NCBI RefSeq assembly: GCF_036345175.1 | Contig: NZ_CP107780.1 | Coordinates: 1,302,001 to 1,366,000 of the forward strand | From: Streptomyces sp. NBC_00576 | Lineage (GTDB): Bacteria; Actinomycetota; Actinomycetes; Streptomycetales; Streptomycetaceae | Direction: 5' to 3' | DNA: 64,000 nt | Part shown: positions 23,472 through 31,901 of the stretch, piece by piece | Numbering within the stretch: the stretch's first letter is position 1 | Layout: each line of letters starts with the position of its first letter | Notes under the pieces: model-generated | What the model was told of the DNA's origin: nothing | What the model saw: only the letters and a program-made list of their open reading frames with translations | Database searches by the model: none | Program-made: the position numbers and the translations under genes

Positions 23472-23776
23472 ACAAGATTCTCAACACCGACGCAATACAA
23501 AACGATCTGGAAGAATCGGCCTTCTTTCGCCAAAGGAAGAATGATTCCGTACTACCCGTACCCCCCGTACGGGAGGTACCCCCAGGACTACCCGTACCCC
23601 TCGTCAAGCGAGTGATGAAACAGCGGCATCCGTTTGATATCTGGCGAGATCAGTATGAGTCTCTGCAACAGCTTTCCCTTGAAGAGAGAAGACGGGGCGA
23701 GGTAGGGAGCATGTCCGCCTTTGTTCGCGAGGCAATCGACAAGCTTCTCCTTGAAAGACGTCAATCGTCAAAATAG
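23468..23776 (+). CDS. Probable ribbon-helix-helix centromere-binding partner of ParA
   Basis: 102 aa, starting within the parA stop (ATGA). Residues 75-100 (GSMSAFVREAIDKLLLERR) look like the C-terminal part of an RHH DNA-binding fold. In small ParA systems such proteins bind a repeat centromere. Residues 28-48 form a tripeptide repeat (VLP VPP VRE VPP GLP VPL VKR) because the DNA here is itself a 9-bp iteron array, so the protein-coding and centromere functions overlap. The N-terminus is acidic and may contact ParA. Confidence 0.75.
   Translation: MNKILNTDAIQNDLEESAFFRQRKNDSVLPVPPVREVPPGLPVPLVKRVMKQRHPFDIWRDQYESLQQLSLEERRRGEVGSMSAFVREAIDKLLLERRQSSK
23549..23602. repeat. 9-bp GTAC iteron array 1, inside the RHH gene
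   Basis: Six units of 9 bp, each GTACNNNNN: GTAC at 23549, 23558, 23567, 23576 and 23594, with a degenerate GGAC at 23585. The phase is perfect over the whole run. The unit length is three codons, so the array is translated in frame as V-x-x repeats. Confidence 0.85.
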
Positions 23777-23799
23777 CTCACCTCAATATCGCTTACCCC

Positions 23800-23873
23800 G
23801 TACTACCCGTACCCCTAGTACCCCCCGTACCTCTAGTACGGGCCGGCCCGTACGGGTCGTACGCTCCGTACGG
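23800..23873. repeat. 9-bp GTAC iteron array 2, candidate centromere
   Basis: GTAC at 23800, 23809, 23818, 23827 and 23836 (9-bp steps), then an 18-bp perfect palindrome (23836-23853) made of GTACGGGCC and its inverse, and GTAC at 23850, 23859 and 23868 (9-bp steps). It starts 23 bp after the RHH stop codon. Arrays like this bind RHH partition proteins in other plasmids. Confidence 0.85.
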
Positions 23874-24979
23874 AACTAGGCAAGGCCCATGTCGATTTGC
23901 TTATATCAATAAGCAGACCAGGCAGCCGCCGTCTCCCCCGCGCAAGTGGGGTTTGCGAATAAAGACGGACTAGCCTGCCGTGATCGAAGTGACCGACTGA
24001 CCGAAGCAAACACGATCGATCCAGTAAGTACTGGATCTTTCTAGGACGCTGGTTCACTACCAGTCAATCTGAGTTACCTCATCGACCGAAGGTCGATAGG
24101 CAAGCGAAGGGAACGAGAGAGCCAAGAGAACGGGGAATAGGGGAGCCACCAAGGGGGACCTTAGGGGGAAGGTTCGTCGTACCCAAAAACGGTGCACGTG
24201 GCTACGAGCTTGGTTCGTAGTGAGTCACAAGATTGATCGTTTATCTTCGGTACTCGGTTTTGAGCAGGTCGGGTGTCGTACCGTCTCAGGCCGGTACGAC
24301 AGGCGGTACACGAGAAGCGGGTCAGTGGAGACGTCCTGCGGACGGTTGTAGCTGGAAGGAATGGCCCGCTGACCAGCGGGTTCGGGGTGGTCATCGGACG
24401 GGGGGAGTCAGCCGCACCGCGAGGTGAGTCCAACCTTCCTGCGGTCGGTGGCGCGGCTGACTCCCCCCGTCCTCTCCACCAGCACACAAGGTCTACGACC
24501 AGCCCTTCGGGTGTGTGCCGGCTCCGAGTCCACCCCCCAAGGGGGGCCACAGTGGCCACCCGACGGCATTCCTTCCAGACCTTCCTTCCGTCGGGTGGCT
24601 ATAAGCCGCTAACGCGGTAGAACGGATCGCGGTGCGATCACCAGATTGGTCGCTTCGCGAACACCGAGGGTGACTCGGTACCCGAGTAGGGGACTGATGG
24701 GTTGATAGCCTGCCGGCGGGCGCACGGGGCGTTTTCGTCCTCTGTCGGTGGTACGGCGCGGCTGGTAAAAACGGGGAGGAGACACAAAAGCAAAAGAATC
24801 TTCCCCTCGTGTCCCTTTTCGCCCGATATTGCTTGGGTTTTGGCAGCTGGCCGGATAAAATAGAAGGAGTAGGCTGACCCTCTTCTTGTGCAGCCGAGCA
24901 TCCTCATATCTCCACCAACGGTCTGTTGGGAATGTTCGCCACCACCCGCACTGGGCGGTGTCGCCAAGGAGTGATCACC
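23874..24979. other. 1.1-kb non-coding region rich in inverted repeats, candidate origin
   Basis: No gene is supported. It contains: hairpin 24018-24037 (9-bp arms, 2-base loop); 24081-24097 (7-bp arms); 24275-24300 (GTCGTACCG and its inverse); 24365-24380 (CCCGCT/AGCGGG); a 20-bp perfect repeat with arms 24396-24415 and 24453-24472; and 24555-24599 (12-bp arms). A T-rich promoter-like stretch with AAGGAG-like purines lies near 24860-24880 ahead of xis. Dense palindromes beside partition iterons are typical of oriV or oriT. Confidence 0.6.
24396..24472. repeat. 20-bp perfect inverted repeat with 37-base loop
   Basis: The left arm 24396-24415 and right arm 24453-24472 are exact inverses. It is the strongest hairpin in the 1.1-kb region between the partition genes and xis. 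The loop itself has a partial GC-rich fold. Candidate initiator or relaxase binding site. Confidence 0.75.
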
Positions 24980-25177
24980 TTGCAACCCACTCTTGATGAG
25001 ATTCGCTCGTGGGCAGCCACGGTTGATGTGTGTCAGGCCGCTTTGGCCCTGGGAATTTCCAAATCTCACTTGTACGAGTTGATCAAGCGGGGTGAAGTAC
25101 CGTTTCGGGTTGTGGCGTTTGGCAGCCGTTACCGGGTACTAACCGCCTCCTTGGTTCGGTACCTCGAAGCCCTCTAA
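24980..25177 (+). CDS. Excisionase-like HTH protein (Xis)
   Basis: 65 aa from TTG 24980, chosen because AAGGAG lies 8 bases upstream; a GTG at 24971 overlaps that site. The protein has a MerR/excisionase-type winged helix: VDVCQAALALGISKSHLYEL, then IKRGEVPFRVVAFGSRYRVLTASLVRYL. It sits directly ahead of the integrase gene, the usual place for the recombination directionality factor, which bends att DNA for excision. Confidence 0.85.
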   Translation: MQPTLDEIRSWAATVDVCQAALALGISKSHLYELIKRGEVPFRVVAFGSRYRVLTASLVRYLEAL

Positions 25178-25267
25178 GAGGGCGGGGGAGCCTGTTGCTT
25201 TTGTCCCGCGTCAGGCTCACAATCTGAGCACCACCTCGGGGGGTCAACCTAAGAAGCAGGTGACACC

Positions 25268-26470
25268 GTGGGTGATCCAATCAAGAAGATCACGCTTGCG
25301 GACGGTACGGTGCGATACCGCTTCGTCACCGACGGCCCGCGTCAGGGCAGTGGTAGAAGACGCCAGATTAGAAAGACCTTCGATACCAAGAAAGAGGCTC
25401 GCGCGGAGCTGGCCCGCATTCGGCATCAGTCCACGACCGGTACGTTCGTGGTGCCGACAAAGGTCACCGTTGACGAGCTTCTCGATCTGTGGCTCAAGAG
25501 CGCGACCCGAGGTGTCGAAGACGCAACCGCCTCCAACTACGACAACGCCATCCGCCCTGCTCGGCTTTTTCTTGGAGACAAGCGGCTTCAGCTGCTGACC
25601 GAGGAGGACGTTGAGGCGTTTGTTGACTGGATGCTCACGAGCGGTCGACAGCGTGGGGGAAAGCCGGGTACGGGTCTGAGCCTTCGCTCCGTACGGCTTA
25701 CCCTCGGTCGGCTTCGGTCTGCACTGCACCTTGCGGTTCGTCGAGGGTGGGTGGCGCGCAATGTCGCCGAGCACGTTCGGGTGTCTCGTGACGCCGTACG
25801 CAAAGCCGCCCGGGATGACGCTCAGCGTCGCCCCTGGGACGAATCAGAGGTCAAGGCGTTTATCGAGGCGACCAAAGGTGACCGCCTCTTTGGCGTGATG
25901 CTTCTGACGCTTATAGCCGAGCGGCCCGCCGAGGTGTGCGGTACTCGCTGGGAGCAGGACGTTGACCTCACTGGGGATGGCACCATCGCTGTGGGGAATA
26001 CGCGCACCATTGTGTATGACCGGAGTCTGCCGAAGGGGCAGCGGAACAAGGTGGTCGAGAAAGACCCCAAGACTCAAAACGGGAAGCGTATCCTCCCGCT
26101 GCCCACGCTTCTCCAAGCAGCGCTTGTTACCTTCCGCACTCGGCAGGCGGAGGAGAAACTCGCTGCGGGTCAAGCGTACGAGGACAGCGGTTATGTCGTC
26201 GTTGACGAGATGGGACGCCCCTTCAAGACGGACAAGCTGCGCCGTGAGGCTCACCGGCTGATGGCCGAGGCCGGTGTTCGCAAGGTGCGTCTCTACGACG
26301 CCCGCCATGCGTGCCTCTCGTGGATGGCCAACAACGACGTACCCGACACCGTGGTCTCCGCCTGGGCCGGACACAGTGACTTGTCCTTCACCAAGCGGGT
26401 CTACGTGCACCCCGATCCGCAGAGCCTCAAGGCCGGTTCGGACAAGCTCGGTGAGCTGTTCGCCGCCTGA
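25268..26470 (+). CDS. int: Tyrosine site-specific integrase
   Basis: 400 aa. The SAM-like N-terminal domain (TVDELLDLWLKSATRGVEDA, NAIRPARLFLGDKRLQLL) is followed by the catalytic domain: LTLIAERPAEVCGTRW (first Arg), KTQNGKR (Lys), YDARHACLSWMA (Arg-His; the usual first His of the box is Tyr), WAGHSDLSFTKRVYVH (His and nucleophile Tyr). GTG 25268 is the start. It would integrate and excise the element at tRNA-Pro, whose 3' end begins 116 bp downstream. Confidence 0.96.
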   Translation: MGDPIKKITLADGTVRYRFVTDGPRQGSGRRRQIRKTFDTKKEARAELARIRHQSTTGTFVVPTKVTVDELLDLWLKSATRGVEDATASNYDNAIRPARLFLGDKRLQLLTEEDVEAFVDWMLTSGRQRGGKPGTGLSLRSVRLTLGRLRSALHLAVRRGWVARNVAEHVRVSRDAVRKAARDDAQRRPWDESEVKAFIEATKGDRLFGVMLLTLIAERPAEVCGTRWEQDVDLTGDGTIAVGNTRTIVYDRSLPKGQRNKVVEKDPKTQNGKRILPLPTLLQAALVTFRTRQAEEKLAAGQAYEDSGYVVVDEMGRPFKTDKLRREAHRLMAEAGVRKVRLYDARHACLSWMANNDVPDTVVSAWAGHSDLSFTKRVYVHPDPQSLKAGSDKLGELFAA

Positions 26471-26524
26471 GAAGATCCACAAGGTTTGTGACCAAATGTG
26501 ACACGTCGCCTTGCAAAACGATCA

Positions 26525-26558
26525 AGAGCCCTGCCTCACCGAAGTGAAGCAGGGCTCT
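26525..26558. terminator. Bidirectional terminator between integrase and tRNA-Pro
   Basis: A 10-bp perfect stem (26525-26534 with 26549-26558) extended inside by TCAC/GTGA around a CGAA loop. It sits between the rightward int gene and the leftward tRNA. The element supplies this hairpin, which replaces the host terminator left behind at 4310-4344. Confidence 0.75.
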
Positions 26559-26583
26559 GATCTGCGACTATGAGTAAAACTCC

Positions 26584-26659
<76 letters not shown>

Positions 26660-26761
26660 GTGCGTCGTCCCGCGGTTGCCCCGCGTGATCACGCTTGCAG
26701 AACTTTACCCCACGTCAGGGGCTGCCCCGAAGGGCGACAGGGTTCGCGCGACAATCGGGGT

Positions 26762-27295
26762 ATGAGCAGTGCGCCAGAGGATCGGACAGCAGTGAGCGGG
26801 CGGGATCGGGACCAGGAGGGACGGGCGCGCAACGCGCGGCCCCGGGACGGCCTCGGGCGCCCGCTGCCGTACGGCGAGAGTGGGGTGGCCCGGCAGCCCG
26901 AAGGGGTCGTGCGCCGGCCCGAGGAGAGCGTCGCCGAGGCTCAGGCGTTGCTGGACGCGGGGAAGCCGTTCCACGCGCACGAGGTGTTCGAGGACGCCTG
27001 GAAGTCGGGGCCGGAGGAGGAGCGCGGTCTGTGGCGGGGGCTCGCGCAGCTGGCCGTGGGGCTCACGCATGCCGCCCGCGGGAACTTCACCGGCGGCGTC
27101 CGGCTGTTGCGGCGCGGGGCCGGTGCGGTCGAGGAGTGGGCAGCCGTGGGTCCGCGGTCACAGCCGTACGGGATGAACCTCGCGGGGGTCGTCACCTGGG
27201 CGCGCGAGCTGGCGGCGGAGGTGGAGCGGGAGGCCGTGGCCGTCGATGCGGGGGCTCGGGCGCCACGGTTGTCGAGGCGTATTGACGACGGCTGA
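26762..27295 (+). CDS. DUF309 family protein
   Basis: 177 aa from ATG 26762. The C-terminal 120 residues hold the DUF309 pattern: EAQALLDAGKPFHAHEVFED followed by AWKSG, then ERGLWRGLAQLAVGLTHAARGN. The conserved His and Glu residues may bind a metal, but the function is unknown. The first 60 residues are a Gly/Arg-rich extension. It is followed by cobF with 47 bp between them, which may be co-transcribed. Confidence 0.85.
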   Translation: MSSAPEDRTAVSGRDRDQEGRARNARPRDGLGRPLPYGESGVARQPEGVVRRPEESVAEAQALLDAGKPFHAHEVFEDAWKSGPEEERGLWRGLAQLAVGLTHAARGNFTGGVRLLRRGAGAVEEWAAVGPRSQPYGMNLAGVVTWARELAAEVEREAVAVDAGARAPRLSRRIDDG

Positions 27296-27342
27296 CCTGG
27301 GCCGACGGCCGCGTTGTCAGTGGTGTGCGGCAGACTCGGGGC

Positions 27343-28131
27343 GTGCGGAAGATTCATGTCATCGGTATCGGCGCGGGCGACCCCGACCAGCTCACCCTGC
27401 AGGCGGTCAGGGCGCTGCGGAGCACTGACGTGTTCTTCGTCCTCGACAAGGGCGAGGCCAAGTCGGATCTCGTGGGGCTGCGTCGGCACCTGCTCGACAC
27501 GCATGTGCCGGAGGGGACGTACCGCGTGGTCGAGGTGCCCGATCCGGACCGGGACCGGACGGCCGGGGGCGCCGCGTACTCCCCCGCGGTCGGGGACTGG
27601 CGCCGGGCCCGGGCCGGGATCTACGAGTCGCTGATCGCCGGGGAACTCGGTGCGGACGAGAGCGGGGCGTTCCTGGTGTGGGGCGACCCGTCGTTGTACG
27701 ACAGCACGCTGGGGATTCTGGAGGAGATCCTCGGGCGGGGCGCGGTGGAGTTCGAGTACGACGTCGTGCCCGGCATCAGCAGCGTCTCCGCGCTCGTCGC
27801 CCGGCATCGCACGGGACTCAACCGGGTCGGGAGTCCCGTCCAGATCACCACCGGTCGGCGGCTCGCCGGGGGTTTTCCGGTGGGGGTCGACGACGTGGTG
27901 GTGATGCTGGACGCCCATCAGGCCTTCCGGGAGTACGCCGACGAAGACATCGACATCTACTGGGGTGCCTACATAGGCACCCCGGACGAGATCCTCGTCT
28001 CCGGGCCGATTGCCGAGGCCGCGCCCCGTATCGAGCGGCTGCGCGCCCAGGCTCGTGAGCGCAAGGGCTGGATCATGGACACGTACCTGCTGCGCCGCAA
28101 CCCCGGAGACCGCCGGCCCGGGCAACCGTAG
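27343..28131 (+). CDS. cobF: Precorrin-6A synthase (deacetylating)
   Basis: 262 aa from GTG 27343. It has the SAM-dependent tetrapyrrole methylase fold: KIHVIGIGAGDPDQLTLQAV, LVWGDPSLYDSTLGILEE, then VEFEYDVVPGISSVSALVAR. The set, together with YWGAYIGTPDEIL near the end, is typical of CobF, which methylates C-1 of precorrin-5 and removes acetate in aerobic cobalamin synthesis. No other cob gene is adjacent, as often in Streptomyces. Confidence 0.92.
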   Translation: MRKIHVIGIGAGDPDQLTLQAVRALRSTDVFFVLDKGEAKSDLVGLRRHLLDTHVPEGTYRVVEVPDPDRDRTAGGAAYSPAVGDWRRARAGIYESLIAGELGADESGAFLVWGDPSLYDSTLGILEEILGRGAVEFEYDVVPGISSVSALVARHRTGLNRVGSPVQITTGRRLAGGFPVGVDDVVVMLDAHQAFREYADEDIDIYWGAYIGTPDEILVSGPIAEAAPRIERLRAQARERKGWIMDTYLLRRNPGDRRPGQP

Positions 28132-28202
28132 GCACCGCAGGTGGGGCACCTGGGCGGTCCGCACCCCTTGCACGGGTGTATCACCGGTGTGATCGTGACC
28201 TC

Positions 28203-30293
28203 GTGACAGTCGCCGAGGACACCGCGCCGCCCACCGCCGCGCAACCACCCGTGCTGGACTCCCGCCGCCGCAACGTCGTCTTCGTCACGATCATGCTCGG
28301 CATGCTGCTGGCGGCCCTGGACCAGACGATCGTCGGCACAGCCCTGCCGACGATCGTGTCGGACCTGGGCGGGGCCGAGCACATGTCGTGGGTGGTGACG
28401 TCGTATCTGCTGGCGGAGACCGTGGCCACGGTGCTGGTCGGCAAGTTCGGGGACCTGTTCGGCCGCAAGGTGGTCTTCCAGGTCTCGGCGATCGTCTTCA
28501 TCACCGGTTCGTTTCTGTGCGGGCTCGCCACGAACATGACGCTGCTGATCGCCTGGCGGGCCATGCAGGGGGTCGGCGCGGGCGGGCTGATGGTCACGGC
28601 GATGGCCCTGATCGCGGACGTCATCCCACTGCGGGAGCGCGGCAAGTACCAGGGCGCGATCGGTGCCGTGTTCGGTGTGGCGACGGTCATCGGGCCGCTG
28701 CTCGGCGGTCTGTTCACCGACCACCTGACCTGGCGCTGGGCGTTCTACGTGAACGTTCCGATCGCGATCCTGGTCGTCGTCGCGGCGGCCCGCACCATTC
28801 CGGTGGTGAAGTCGGCGGTGCGGCCGGTCATCGACTATCTGGGCATCGCCTTCGTGGCGATCGGCGCCAGCTCACTGATCCTGGCGACGAGTTGGGGCGG
28901 CAACCAGTACGCGTGGGGGTCCGGGGTCATTATCGCGCTGTTCGTCGGCGGCGCGGTCTCGCTCGGCCTGTTCTGCTGGGCCGAGTCGCGCGCGGCCGAA
29001 CCGATGCTGCCCATGCGGCTGTTCGGCAACCCCGTGTTCACGGTCTGCTCGATCCTCAGTTTCATCGTGGGCTTCGCGATGCTGGGCGCGATGACGTACC
29101 TCCCGACCTTCCTCCAGTACGTGGACGGCGACTCGGCGACGGTGTCCGGTGTCCGGACCCTCCCCATGGTGCTGGGCCTGCTGATCGCGTCCGTCTTCAG
29201 CGGCAACGTGGTCAGCAAGACCGGCCAGTACCGCTACTTCCCGGTCGTCGGCCTGGCGGTGATGGGGGTGGGCCTGTACCTCCTCTCCCTCATGGACGCG
29301 TCGACCAGCGCCTGGCTCGCTTCGCTGTACATGTTCGTCCTCGGCACCGGTATCGGCCTGGGCATGCAGGTGCTGACGATCGCCGTGCAGAACACCGTCG
29401 AGTACGCCGACCTCGGCACGGCGACCTCCGGCGTCACCTTCTTCCGTACGCTGGGCAGTTCGTTCGGCACCGCCGTCTTCGGCACGCTCTACACCAACTC
29501 CCTGACCCCGAACCTCTCCGAGGGCATCGCCGCGGCGGCCCGCACGGGCGCGTCGGACCAGGCCACCATCACCAGGGCGGCAACAAGCCCGGAGGGCCTG
29601 CACAATCTCCCCACCGAGGCGGCCAAGCCGATCGTCGACGCGTACGCGGACACCATCCAGACCGTCTTCCTGTGGACCGTGCCGGTCGCGCTCCTCGGCT
29701 TCGTCGTCGCCCTGTTCCTCAAGCAGGTCCAGTTGCGCGACAGTGCGCGCATGGCGTCGACGGACATGGGCGACGGGTTCGCGACGCCGGCCGGCGCGGA
29801 CTCGCGGCGCCTGCTGGAAGCGTCCGTGGGCAAGATCATCGGCAGTACGGATCTGGACACCGCGCGTCGGATCGTCAGCGACTCCGACACCCGGCTCGAC
29901 ATCGCGGGCGCCTGGGCGGTGATGCAGGTCGAGCTGTTCACCCGCATGGTCGGTCACGCCGGCCTCGGCCTGATCGCCGCCCGCCGTCACATGCCGCCCG
30001 AGGTACTGGTCCCGGTCTTCGACCGCATGGTCGAGGAGGGCTACCTGACCCGTGCCGGCTCCTTCTTCTCCCACACCGAGGCGGGCACCCGCGAGGCCGA
30101 GGTGATCGGCAAGGCCTGGGGCTCCTGGCTGGCCGGACGAGTGGAACAGGACCTCGGCCGCCCCTCGGGCGAAGACCTGCGCACCGCGGTCGACGCCATC
30201 TCCAAACGCCTCCTGGTGGAGGACCTCAGCAGCAGCCTGCCGAACCGGCCCGCGGCACTGGCGGGAACGGGCGGAGGCACGTCCGGTTCGTAG
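28203..30293 (+). CDS. MFS drug efflux transporter (DHA2, 14 TM) with C-terminal winged-helix-like domain
   Basis: About 696 aa from GTG 28203; GTG 28176 is an alternative start. The DHA2 family motif LDQTIVGTALPTIVSDLGG in helix 1 and GKFGDLFGRKVVF in loop 2-3 show an EmrB/QacA-type proton antiporter. Around 14 hydrophobic segments extend to about residue 525. An unusual soluble tail of about 170 residues follows; LVPVFDRMVEEGYLTRAGSF followed by FSHTEAG resembles the wing of a MarR/PadR helix. The tail could sense drug or bind regulatory DNA. No regulator gene is adjacent. Confidence 0.93.
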   Translation: MTVAEDTAPPTAAQPPVLDSRRRNVVFVTIMLGMLLAALDQTIVGTALPTIVSDLGGAEHMSWVVTSYLLAETVATVLVGKFGDLFGRKVVFQVSAIVFITGSFLCGLATNMTLLIAWRAMQGVGAGGLMVTAMALIADVIPLRERGKYQGAIGAVFGVATVIGPLLGGLFTDHLTWRWAFYVNVPIAILVVVAAARTIPVVKSAVRPVIDYLGIAFVAIGASSLILATSWGGNQYAWGSGVIIALFVGGAVSLGLFCWAESRAAEPMLPMRLFGNPVFTVCSILSFIVGFAMLGAMTYLPTFLQYVDGDSATVSGVRTLPMVLGLLIASVFSGNVVSKTGQYRYFPVVGLAVMGVGLYLLSLMDASTSAWLASLYMFVLGTGIGLGMQVLTIAVQNTVEYADLGTATSGVTFFRTLGSSFGTAVFGTLYTNSLTPNLSEGIAAAARTGASDQATITRAATSPEGLHNLPTEAAKPIVDAYADTIQTVFLWTVPVALLGFVVALFLKQVQLRDSARMASTDMGDGFATPAGADSRRLLEASVGKIIGSTDLDTARRIVSDSDTRLDIAGAWAVMQVELFTRMVGHAGLGLIAARRHMPPEVLVPVFDRMVEEGYLTRAGSFFSHTEAGTREAEVIGKAWGSWLAGRVEQDLGRPSGEDLRTAVDAISKRLLVEDLSSSLPNRPAALAGTGGGTSGS

Positions 30294-30411
30294 CCGGCGG
30301 CACGTGGGAGGGAGGGCCAGGTGTCAGGTACCTGGTGTCGCCTACGGAAGTCCGTCATCGCGCGGGAGAAACCAGGTGCCCCGTCACTCGGGCCACACCC
30401 ATACTCCTGTC

Positions 30412-30915
30412 ATGTCCCCGGCCCCGGTTCGCTTCCACGATCCCCGCAGCACCGTGTACGACTTCCTCGGCTCGATCCTGGTGCGCTGTCCACGCTGTGA
30501 GCGGCCCGCGCACGTCCAGCGGAACCCTCACAGGCCGAACCTTCGCGCCCGGCGCCTGGTGTGCGGCGGCTGCGGTCTGTCCCGTACGTGGTGCGGCGGG
30601 TCGGTCGATCTCTCGGTCAGCACGGCCGTACCGGCGCGCGACCCGTATTTCGGCGCCCATCTGTGGCTGCAGACGGTGACCCGCCACGGTTGGCTGTGGG
30701 CGTACAACCTCGAACACCTGACCAATATCAGGCAGTTCGTCGCGGCCTCCCTGCGCGAGCGGGCGCCCTGGTACGACGACACCGGCCGGAAGATGACCCT
30801 GGTAGCCCGGCTACCGGTATGGATCAAGAGCGCCAGGAACCGGGACGAGGTGCTGCGCGCCGCCGACCGGATCCGGGCCACGCTCAGCGCGAGCCGACAC
30901 CCGGACGGCCGCTGA
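30412..30915 (+). CDS. Zinc-ribbon protein of unknown function
   Basis: 167 aa from ATG 30412. A better ribosome site (GGGAG, 7 bases) precedes the in-frame GTG at 30376, which would add 12 residues. The N-terminal part has CPRCERP and CGGCG, two Cys pairs forming a zinc ribbon. The rest (FGAHLWLQTVTRHGWLWAYN, LEHLTNIRQFVAASL) is conserved-looking but unknown. Its TGA stop meets the TCA stop of the opposite gene as TGATCA. Confidence 0.75.
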   Translation: MSPAPVRFHDPRSTVYDFLGSILVRCPRCERPAHVQRNPHRPNLRARRLVCGGCGLSRTWCGGSVDLSVSTAVPARDPYFGAHLWLQTVTRHGWLWAYNLEHLTNIRQFVAASLRERAPWYDDTGRKMTLVARLPVWIKSARNRDEVLRAADRIRATLSASRHPDGR

Positions 30916-31698
30916 TCAGCGCAGCAGCAACTGCGCTCCGCCCACCACCGTCGCCGCGATCACCAACTGCTCGAACAGTCGCTGGTTGATTCGGTTCACA
31001 GCCCATTTGCCGAGAAACGCACCGGGGACCACGAACGCCACGAGTGCCGCGTCAAGCAGCAGCGAATGGCCGTCGATCAGGCCGAGGCCGGCGCTGAAGG
31101 GGACCTTTGAGACGTTCACGATCAGGAAGAAGAACGCCGACGTTCCCAGAAAGCCCAACTTCCGGAAGCCGGCGGACAGGAGATACATCGACATGACCGG
31201 ACCGCCCGCGTTGGCGACCATCGTCGTGAAGCCGCCCAGTACACCGTACGAGCGAGCCTTGAGGCGCCCGGCCGGTGTACTCACCGCATCCGGTTCGTCG
31301 TCCTCGGACTCCGCCTCCGCCCGCCGCCGGCGCCACACCGTCACCCCGGCCATCAGCAGCAGGATCGCCCCGATCGAGGTCCGGACCACCTCGTCGTCCG
31401 CCCACACCAGGAACACCGTGCCGATGACCACGCCCACCGCGACCGCCGGGAACAACCGCCACAGGGTCGGCCAGTGAGCGTGCCTGCGGTAGGTCAGGAC
31501 GGCGAGTACATCGCCCGCGATCAGGATCGGCAGCAGCACGCCGGTGGACTCGCGGGCGGGCAGGACAGCCGCGAAGATCGCCAGACTGACCGTGTTGGCC
31601 CCGCTGACAGCGGTCTTGGAAAAGCCGACAAGCACCGCAGCGGCGGCGAGCGCGGCGAATTCCCAGTGCGTTATGTGCCAGAGCGTCATCGTGTTCAT
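30916..31698 (-). CDS. TSUP (TauE/SafE) family membrane exporter
   Basis: 260 aa from ATG 31698, with about eight hydrophobic segments. The paired repeats AALAAAAVLVGFSKTAVSGA and GVLGGFTTMVANAGGPVMSM are the two halves of the TSUP fold. Family members export sulfite, sulfoacetate or other organosulfonates. The specificity here is unknown. Confidence 0.9.
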   Translation of the reverse strand: MNTMTLWHITHWEFAALAAAAVLVGFSKTAVSGANTVSLAIFAAVLPARESTGVLLPILIAGDVLAVLTYRRHAHWPTLWRLFPAVAVGVVIGTVFLVWADDEVVRTSIGAILLLMAGVTVWRRRRAEAESEDDEPDAVSTPAGRLKARSYGVLGGFTTMVANAGGPVMSMYLLSAGFRKLGFLGTSAFFFLIVNVSKVPFSAGLGLIDGHSLLLDAALVAFVVPGAFLGKWAVNRINQRLFEQLVIAATVVGGAQLLLR

Positions 31699-31841
31699 GC
31701 GGACACCGATGCTATGCCCACCTAACTGCGACCATAAGGACCGTCTCGCCAGGTGGCCCCCAACCACACCGACGCGTCACCGTGGACCGGTCGCCCGCCC
31801 CCTGGGAAGATCCACGCAGACCCCGCACACCCCCGCACGCC

Positions 31842-31877
31842 ACACACACCACGCACACCACGCACACCACGCACACC
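31842..31877. repeat. Short tandem repeat, 9-bp unit ACGCACACC
   Basis: Three perfect units (31851-31877) and one variant unit (31842-31850), ending 24 bp before ATG 31902. It may be a slippage-prone leader. Confidence 0.7.
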
Positions 31878-31901
31878 TTCAACGACGCAGCCGGAGAAGC
31901 C

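Noticed and set aside
23549..23873. CRISPR array
   Set aside because: The repeat unit is only 9 bp with a 4-bp core and no spacers of 30 bp or more; no cas genes are present.
26941..28248. 435-codon leftward frame over DUF309 and cobF
   Set aside because: Composition is that of a GC-bias shadow and it runs across two well-supported genes.
28388..30679. 763-codon frame over the MFS gene
   Set aside because: Arg/Pro/Gly-rich low-information product in a shifted frame; the MFS frame has all family motifs.
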